From Scedosporium boydii (lineage: Eukaryota; Ascomycota; Sordariomycetes; Microascales; Microascaceae): a stretch of 64,000 nt of DNA. The DNA lies in assembly GCA_002221725.1 (NCBI GenBank), contig NJFT01000128.1, positions 49,978-113,977 of the forward strand. The letters are read 5' to 3'. The stretch's first letter is position 1. Each line of letters begins with the position of its first letter. Positions 57,190 through 64,000 of this stretch are shown here, piece by piece. The position numbers were made by a program, and so were the translations under genes. The notes beneath the pieces are model-generated. The model searched no databases and was not told the DNA's origin. It saw only the letters and a program-made list of their open reading frames with translations.

Positions 57190-60036
57190 ATGGCTTCAGC
57201 TCCGAGCTCAAATACGACGGAGAACCCGCAAGCTAGGCTTGCCCGATCTCTGATCGAGTCCGGAATGGTAGCCTTTAACACAGCGTCAACCGAGCCAGCG
57301 GAAGTCATACGGGAGGCCCGTGATAAATTCGAGGCCACTCTGCAAAGGTAAGCTTGAAGTGAGGTGAATATGTGACAACGGAACGGTCTAGACCTCGACT
57401 GGATCTGACGTGCTTCAGTGCCGGCTCCTGGAGTCTGGTCCAAGTGCTCAACGGACTGGTAAAACCCGGTGTAGTCGCCGAGTGGCTGAGGACGGAGTTT
57501 CTATCCGCCCTTATTCGGGTTCCGATGAGGTCTCAAGGCGTGCGCGCAACGATGGAATTCATCTTTTCTGTGCACCCAAGCAGCACTGGCGTGACTCGAG
57601 AAGAAGAGGCTACTCCGCAAAAGAAGGGAGCGAACATCACCCCAGAAGCTCTGGCCATGGCTGCGAAGCTCCTTTCCTCTACCCCTCCCGGAATTACCGA
57701 CCAGGTTTGGATTGATGCGATCGCGCCCCAGCTCTTTCACCTCCTCGATGGTAGTGACGGGCCTGAATTGGCGAGGGTTGCGGCACATGTGGTTGCATTT
57801 GGGATCCTGGGAAGGAAACGGCTGGGAGCCCCCGGTAAGTTGCCGAAACAGAGCCATCGTCGCGCTGTTCAAATGATCTTCTTCTGACGTTTGAGTAGGT
57901 GCACCGGGCTGGAACTCTTTTGTAAAACCAGTGTTGGAGAACATCAAACCCTCTTTAAATCCAGAGTGGGAGACGCAGTCAGAAAACCAGAAGGACGATG
58001 TAATTGACCTGAGCACAGACAGGATCATTGTTTCGGCTGACGATTTACATCTTGCCCTTAACCGGTTGTCTTTACTCCTTCAGGCCAGTCCATCGCCCGG
58101 TCTCTGTAGGCGCCTTGTGGACCCCATCCTTATTCCCCTTTGGTCTATCTCATCATGGACCGACTCCTCACCAAGAACCAAGGAGAGATATTCCAACGTA
58201 GCGATGCATCTGTTGAAAATGTACCTCAAGGTGGCCTCCTCCTCTTCCTCCGATAAGACAGATATCCTGCTGGAGAATCTAATGTCCGTTGGTGACGTCA
58301 AGAACTGCTATGTCGCCTGGAAATACTGGAAAATCCCAAGTGGTGATCTAGAAATAGTGGTTCCCCGGACCCTTGAGCAGCCTCTTCAGCTACAGAACCT
58401 CGATCCAGAAGCAATAGAGCAGAAAGCTTTGACCCTGGCTACTATCCTTGTGGAGAGCTGCACGGAGACCGAAATATCCGCAGTATTCATGCACTTACTA
58501 AAGGGATGGCTATCCTCGAGGACATCCGCCCTGTCGACTACGGTGAAGGTGAAGATGGAAGATGAGGAGCCGGTGTCGCCTCTCCAAGGTCTGCTCAAAC
58601 TGGCGGTTTTACGCCATCTCATGGAAAAAGCCGAGGAGAAAGTAATCAGAAAACCCGACCAACTGCTGGAGCTTGTCTGCAATGTCCTGGAGGCAAATAG
58701 TCGGGAGGCCCGAGAGAACGAAGTCATCTCGGTGACGCTCAGTCTCTTAAACCAGATTATTTCAACGCCGCAATTCCAAAAGTCGCAACTCAAGGCCGGC
58801 ACCCTTAACCTCATCGAGCAATCTCTGCAAGAGCTTTCCAATCACAAGTCGAAGGAGATAGCGCAAACAGCAATGAACCTGTCGCTATTGCTCAAGTACC
58901 GCGACGAGCTTGAGGAGCCGTCGGACACCGCACCCCCGACAGAGAGGCAGATAGAAGACCGAAACACTTACAAACTAGCCATGTCGTACATTAGGGATCC
59001 CGAGTCACCGCCTCCCGTGAAATCGGAAGGCCTCAATTTGATTTCCGGCCTAATCAAATCCAATAGCCCCGCGCTAGATATTCCCGCAGTTCTAGTCCTC
59101 CTATCGAGGCTCCTGTCAGACGGCGAGGACTTTATCAACCTCCGCATCATCAAGATGTTTGTTCAGATGGCAGAAAAACACCCGCGGACGGTCCTCCAGG
59201 AGATCCTCGACCACTACTTGGATGCAAAGGAGCTTTCTTCGACGGATACGCGGCTTCGCTTTGGAGAGGCCCTGGTCCAAGTCATTGAGAGGCTCGGCTT
59301 GATGTTTACGGGGGAGATCGCGACACAGGCGTGCGAGACCCTCTTGTCTATTGTTAGTCGCCGCGGACGCCGACCCAAGACGGCTATAAAGCAAGAGCGT
59401 GAAGCACGCCTCCAAGAACGCAAGAACAAGGAGGCGGAAGAGGCATGGGGCGGTGAGGTGCTCGACATGAGCGAGGAGGTCCCGGAAGAGGAGCGGATAA
59501 ATAACGAGATTCTCTCGCGCATCGTCGAAGGATGGGAGAGTAAGCGCGGAAGTGAGGATGTCCGCATGCGAGCCTCTTCGCTATCTATTCTGTCGACCGC
59601 CGTTGAGACCAACATCTCTGGCCTCGGGCCCTCACTGATCTCAGCTACCGTTGACCTCTGTCTTCATGTCCTGGCTTTTGAACCCGAGATTGAGAAGGGT
59701 ATCCTGAGACGAGCTGCCATCATATTTATTATGGGATTTGCACGCGCTTTGAATGATGCTAGAGAGCAAGGTCGAAGCCTTGGGTTTGGCCTTACTGAAG
59801 AGAGCCGGGAGGATATCCTGAGGACACTCAGGTACATTGAGGTTACGGATAACGATGGGCTCGTACAGCAACACGCCAAGGATGTGGTAGAAAGTTTGGA
59901 GAACCTGCGCTTGGCTACGCTCTTACACCAACATACGAGGCAGGTACCGGATATCGAGAGAGTGGTTGGTCTTCCACCGAGACTTGACGTCCATAGTGGT
60001 GGTGGGCCGAGGCCGAAGATTGAGGAAATTGAGTAA
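57190..60036 (+). CDS. RTP1: RTP1, RNA polymerase II assembly and nuclear import factor
   Basis: Three exons: 57190-57347, 57419-57834 and 57899-60036, giving 903 residues. The introns (71 and 64 nt) split codons as AG|T and G|GT, and both have GT..AG ends. The protein is an all-helical HEAT-like solenoid throughout. The C-terminal third contains LIKSNSPALDIPAVLVLLSRLL, FINLRIIKMFVQMAEKHP, and RMRASSLSILSTAVETNI with ILRRAAIIFIMGFARAL, which match the RTP1 C-terminal domains (yeast Rtp1, animal TANGO6). Yeast Rtp1 helps assemble RNA polymerase II and carry it into the nucleus, shuttling between cytosol and nuclear pore. Length is near the yeast 981. A charged insert at about 625-670 (KQEREARLQERKNKEAEEAW) is probably disordered. 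Confidence 0.9.
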
Positions 60037-60368
60037 AAGACGCCTGTTCCTTGGAGTATAGGGATTTACAACTAAATAAAGAAAAGTAGAGAACCACTCT
60101 ACTGGGGCAGTCTCAACATCACCAAACCAAAGAATTGGTTGCACTCTCTCTGTCGTGACTTGGAGGCTTTTGTCTGAGATGCGTCAATCACGTGAAATCG
60201 TGACGCGTGCACGCGAAATTAAACAAAGCCTGTCACGATAAAGCACACCCCAACTGCACACCAACATTCACACCAATCCAATCCTGGCAGCATCGCTTCA
60301 GCCCCATCTCTTGTTCATACTTGGTTATATGATGATAATGAAATGGTGACAAAGGTCAGATAATAAAG
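60037..60368. promoter_or_regulatory. promoter of the AT-hook gene with MCB/SCB-like boxes
   Basis: Short spacer between RTP1 and the AT-hook gene. It contains CACGTG at 60189-60194, ACGCGT (MluI cell-cycle box) at 60203-60208, and CGCGAAA (Swi4 cell-cycle box type) at 60212-60218. All lie 150-180 nt before the start codon at 60369. In fungi, MBF/SBF-type factors use these boxes for G1/S expression of replication and repair genes. Confidence 0.5.
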
Positions 60369-62204
60369 ATGCGTGGCGGGCGAATTATTGCCGACTCCGA
60401 CGAGGAGGACGATCTCAGTCCAGTTCCGAGCCCCGCGAAGCCCACCGCGGAATGGTCGTCAGATAAGCCGAGCGACCTCACCACTTCAACAGACCCCGTG
60501 TTTTTCCAGTCAGTGTACCTTGCACAGCAGCAAGCCGCGGTGGCGGATGCCTTTCAAGTAAATCCAGCTGGCTCAGAAGGACAGTTCGAGCACCCGGGGC
60601 TCCTGGACGGGAGCTACAGAGAGACTCAAGATACGCTGCCACCGGTGCTCAATCCGGAGAATGACGCTACAGGTGACTCTGGGTTGGATTACAGGCGCGG
60701 AGGGACACCGGATAGGGACCTCGCGGATGCGCACGACCCGTGGGCTATGCCCAGCAGCCCTGCTATAGGACCACCCATCTCACGGAGGAAGCGGAAACTT
60801 ACCGAAGCGGGGACTGCCAAAACAAGCCATGGCGACGTTAGGGCTCCGGGCGGCGTGTCACAGTCCCCGGTCATGATAGATCTCGTATCGCCCGATCGAG
60901 GGGACGGGAGGTCACCACGGACCAAGAGGCCGAGACGAAGCTACGGTGACGAGGCTCGCTCTGATAACGATGATGAGGATGATCTGGCGCTTCCAACCGA
61001 GAACGACGCCAACCGAAGTGGTAGCAAACAACTCTACGTCGAGCCTTCGATGATGACGGAAAGTCAAAAGCAGCAATACGAGGAAGTACACCTCTACGGG
61101 CTAAGCCCTCTAGACGAGCCTATATCTCTGAGCCGAAACAATCATCTAGGCCGGTCAAGCGGCTCGGCAACTATTGCCTACCCTACACCGACGCAATACC
61201 GGTCGAATGGCGGTGGGTCGATGCTCCCACCGACGGCGGAGCCACCCTCGAGCGCACTGGATCCAGGACGTGCAAAGAAGAGAAGGCGCTTGAGTAGCCT
61301 CCCGCCTACAGCTGAACCGGAGTCATCCCCAGATGTAATTGCTGCCGCGGGACCCCCGAGGAACATCGGCCCGGAACCTCATTTGGATGACGGATATCGT
61401 GAAGAGTACGTGGAGCCGGAGGATAGTTATGATGAGGACTGGAACGAGAAGGATTTTGGCATTCCTCGTCAGCGCGAGGAGCGACCGGCGCGCCAGAAGC
61501 GTAATCAGGGCATGAGCAGGAAAGAGTCCCCCCGGGCAGAGGAGGCTACAGCCTTGCTAGATGAGTTAGGCGGGGCGGAGGCGGATGGAACGGTACAAAA
61601 ACTTGCTGAACCGAAGAAGAGGGGTCGCAAGAAGAAGAGCAAGGAGATCGTCTCGAGCGCTAAAGAGCAGGATGCGGCGCCCGTAGCTGGGGACCAACAA
61701 GTGGAGAGCGCGCCGCCGCCGAAGAGGAAGAGAGGACGTCCAAAGAAGTCGGAATCGAAGAGGGCAGCCGTTGAAAGCAAGGATGATTCAGCAAGACAAG
61801 CACCGCACTCGCCAGGGCCAGAGAAAGGAAAGGAGCCGGCGCTTGTTGCAGAGGACGGGCCGAAACAAGCGCGATCAACAGATGCGGAGGCAAAGGCTAT
61901 CAGGGACAGCGATAAAGAAAATGTGAAACTGGAGGAGAGCAAGAAAGCCCTGGCCGAGACTAGTGAAAATGTAGCCCCAAAGACGACTGCTGCAGATTCG
62001 AAGGTCGCGACCGCGGATCTCGGCACGAAACAGGAGACTACAAAAGCGCAGGGCCAGCAAGGTGGCGTCGGAAAGGACAAGGATGGGTCGAAGTCTACAG
62101 CGAATGCAGGACTAAATGCACAGGCAGCGAAGCCGGTTTACCGGGTCGGACTCAGCAAGAGGACTAGAATCGCGCCGCTTCTCAAGTGTATCCGGAAACC
62201 TTGA
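60369..62204 (+). CDS. AT-hook nuclear protein with RAD51AP1-like C-terminal motif
   Basis: Single exon, 611 residues, disordered and highly charged. The N-terminus is GGRIIADSDEEDDLSPVPSP. A SUMO-interacting-like motif VMIDLVSPD lies near residues 168-176. Acidic patches alternate with basic, nuclear-localisation-like blocks (RRKRKL, KRPRRS, KKRRRL). Two AT-hook-like segments follow: KKRGRKKKSK near 417 and KRKRGRPKKSES near 452, the latter with a canonical GRPKK core. The last 20 residues read VYRVGLSKRTRIAPLLK (R592 to K606). This fits the R-x-G-L-S-[RK]-x-x-R-[IV]-x-P-L pattern that I associate with the RAD51-binding C-terminus of vertebrate RAD51AP1. The cell-cycle boxes in its promoter would suit a replication or repair protein. 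No catalytic domain. The family is unnamed to my knowledge, and the repair role is inferred. Confidence 0.75.
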   Translation: MRGGRIIADSDEEDDLSPVPSPAKPTAEWSSDKPSDLTTSTDPVFFQSVYLAQQQAAVADAFQVNPAGSEGQFEHPGLLDGSYRETQDTLPPVLNPENDATGDSGLDYRRGGTPDRDLADAHDPWAMPSSPAIGPPISRRKRKLTEAGTAKTSHGDVRAPGGVSQSPVMIDLVSPDRGDGRSPRTKRPRRSYGDEARSDNDDEDDLALPTENDANRSGSKQLYVEPSMMTESQKQQYEEVHLYGLSPLDEPISLSRNNHLGRSSGSATIAYPTPTQYRSNGGGSMLPPTAEPPSSALDPGRAKKRRRLSSLPPTAEPESSPDVIAAAGPPRNIGPEPHLDDGYREEYVEPEDSYDEDWNEKDFGIPRQREERPARQKRNQGMSRKESPRAEEATALLDELGGAEADGTVQKLAEPKKRGRKKKSKEIVSSAKEQDAAPVAGDQQVESAPPPKRKRGRPKKSESKRAAVESKDDSARQAPHSPGPEKGKEPALVAEDGPKQARSTDAEAKAIRDSDKENVKLEESKKALAETSENVAPKTTAADSKVATADLGTKQETTKAQGQQGGVGKDKDGSKSTANAGLNAQAAKPVYRVGLSKRTRIAPLLKCIRKP

Positions 62205-64000
62205 AGGGGGCCCGTGGCCTGGTCTGCGGAAAGGGGGGGGATCGTCCCCCTCCGCTCTATCTGTTCTTTTTTAAGCACTCGTATGCTCGGCATCACACTG
62301 CAGATGACGGTGAGGAAGCGGCAATTTTTAGGTTATTGGAAGTTTGTCAAGTAGGATCAACATAGGGTGGTGGCACGGAGAGGATGCAGTAGATGTCCCA
62401 TCACGTCGCTGGGAGTGGCGTCAACGTGGGCAAACACTTTGATATGAATAATGAATGGTACAAATGGTATGGAAAACGGAGGATATGCACTATACCATAG
62501 GGAATTGAAGAAATGAGAGATTAAGAATCCCCCAGAAGATGCCGCCAAAAAGGTGGTATGAGGAAAGCAGCAAAAAGTACGTAAGTTTTGATGCGGATGC
62601 AGATGCGAAAATGGCTTTGACCGACTTGGGACGGATGATATCACGCAGCAGGCGACAGGTCGTTCTTGGCTTGCATTCGATTTGTTCCTCGTTGCCAATC
62701 ACGGGGGGATTTTGGAGAGGGAGCTGCCGGTGCAGGGGTTTGGTGGAGGTGAGGGCACATACAGACACACACACATCAATCATCACTCGGACAGGTAGCC
62801 GCAGTTTGGAGGTGTTGGTGGTGTGTGTGGATGGTTGAGGGACCAAGTCGACCGATCTTGGCACGTCATCCACCGGCGTCAATGCATCTATGGGGATAAA
62901 ACATCAATTGATATGTACTTCGCGCAGAGGGCCCCCTGTTTCCTGGTCAGAGTCCACGATGCTCAGAGTGGTTGATGGGGACCCTTGATGTTCCTTGGGA
63001 CGTCTTCGGGGGCAGGTCTCGATTTGGCAGTATCAGAGCCATTGATATTCACCAATGCCATTGCCTTTGTATCCCTGATTCTATCGGGGTTATCATTGGC
63101 GACGTGCCATGGGGTCCCCAGTTCCGGGTTATTTCCGGGACAGGGACGAACTGGGAGGGTAGCTCCAGATACTTTCCCCTCTTCGGACTCTCCTTGTTGA
63201 ACTCTCCAACGGTTACTACCATTAGCACAAGCGGCGTCCCCGCCGGTGCTTGCGTGCTCTGACGCAGTTGATCGTTCCCATCGGGCCTAGAACTTGGGGC
63301 ATGCTGTTGTCAATGAGACGGCTACAATTACCCGGTGAGTCAATCGAATCGAGTCCAATTATCTCTCTCTGGTTCCTGGCTTGGGCCTAAGTTGAGTAGG
63401 CCTGGCCATCGAATAGGCCTGTGCCACCGATCCTCGTGCTGGTCGCAGAGTTGCAAACGATGCACGATGTACTTCACATGTATGAAGTACTTCGTACTCT
63501 AATAAACTATTTCGTACCTGTTTAATCAACCACATGTACGAAGTACACTATGTAGTACTTTCTGTCCGAAGTACTTGCGGTGATATTTGCCCCTCGTCCC
63601 AAGTCTCTTTCAATTCTTCCCACCTCTTCAAGTTGAGTTAGTGCGGGGCAAATTTTCGTCGCAAAATTGATCAATCATGGCTGCGATTGACTCAATCGAC
63701 TCGGCTGACTGGACCGAATTTCGGCGCTCACGACTGGACATTCTGACCGTGCTTTCTTTTACCTCAAATGTTCCTCTCCTTCTTCGAGTCATCCCTGTAC
63801 GCAGTACCTGCTCCGAAGCCGCCCTTATATTTTCCTTCACCACTTCGTCCCTGCCATCTGCCTATCTTGGGATTTGGCTCTTCGACTTAACTAGGAGGAC
63901 CCTTGCTTCTTCGATTTGTTCCCCCTCCCCCGCCACTTTACCGACTGTCTTGTCGATATTCTTGCCCCTCCACACCCTCCTCCATCAACCTCCCGCCCCA
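62205..64000. other. intergenic, dense GTAC-TTC-GTAC cluster, probable downstream promoter
   Basis: No supportable gene in 1.8 kb. A run of microsatellite-like GTGTGTGTG on one strand lies near 62760-62840. A dense group of GTACTTCGTAC-type sites lies at 63469-63577. The last 200 nt are C/T-rich and look like a promoter for a gene beyond the window. Confidence 0.5.
63469..63577. repeat. cluster of GTAC-TTC-GTAC motifs with an inverted repeat
   Basis: Within 110 nt there are full copies at 63487-63497 (GTACTTCGTAC) and 63536-63546 (GTACGAAGTAC). Partial copies lie at 63511-63517, about 63555 and about 63568. An inverted repeat at 63469-63490 has 8-bp arms (GTACTTCA / TGAAGTAC) around a 6-bp centre. 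The same word occurs across the window's intergenic DNA. Confidence 0.8.

Noticed and set aside
63628..63843. 71-codon minus-strand ORF
   Set aside because: The start would be GTG, and no splice context or homology supports it.
1..64000. Transposon, CRISPR or biosynthetic cluster
   Set aside because: No reverse transcriptase, transposase, regular spaced repeats, or polyketide/peptide synthetase sequence was seen anywhere in the window.

Overview
The window looks like ordinary chromosomal DNA of a filamentous ascomycete (Pezizomycotina, probably Sordariomycetes-like). Short spliceosomal introns of about 67-190 nt with GT(A/G)NGT donors and CTAAC/CTGAC branch sites interrupt many genes. Gene density is about one per 3.4 kb, promoters carry pyrimidine-rich tracts, and the gene repertoire is typically fungal. 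I see no rRNA, tRNA, intact transposon or CRISPR array. I resolve 19 protein genes, two of which look damaged or uncertain, and one of which is only a 3' end.

Left part (1-14 kb, more lineage-specific): 3' end of a membrane protein gene; a minus-strand coiled-coil protein; a ClpB-like AAA+ ATPase with ankyrin-like repeats and a UBA-like N-terminus; a 1255-residue protein combining a stonustoxin/MACPF-like N-terminal region, a P-loop GTPase and two Cys-rich modules; and a conserved-looking protein of unknown function with three introns.

Middle (15-30 kb, all minus strand): the nucleoporin NIC96 with an FG-repeat N-terminus, an FGGY D-ribulokinase-type kinase, and a very large SANT-domain corepressor of the Snt1/NCoR type.

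Central plus-strand block (31-41 kb): deoxyhypusine synthase, an APH-fold phosphotransferase with a disturbed 5' end, the spliceosomal cyclophilin CWC27 and a heat-shock transcription factor. A PPIL3-type cyclophilin follows on the minus strand.

Right part (44-64 kb): an arrestin-fold protein, an orphan low-complexity protein with one membrane segment, the succinyl-CoA ligase beta subunit (minus), a disrupted Crinkler-type nuclease-kinase gene, the RNA polymerase II import factor RTP1, and an AT-hook nuclear protein. That last protein ends in a motif like the RAD51-binding motif of RAD51AP1, and its promoter carries MCB/SCB-like cell-cycle boxes. Core genes (translation-factor modification, nuclear pore, splicing, Pol II import, TCA cycle) are interspersed with accessory ones. 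There is no operon logic; the relationships are shared or divergent promoters only.

The most unusual signals are the stonustoxin-like/GTPase fusion, the disrupted nuclease-kinase gene with a 13-G run, the AT-hook protein with a candidate RAD51-binding tail, and a short motif, GTAC-TTC-GTAC, scattered through the intergenic DNA. All family assignments are from sequence reading alone; no search was run.
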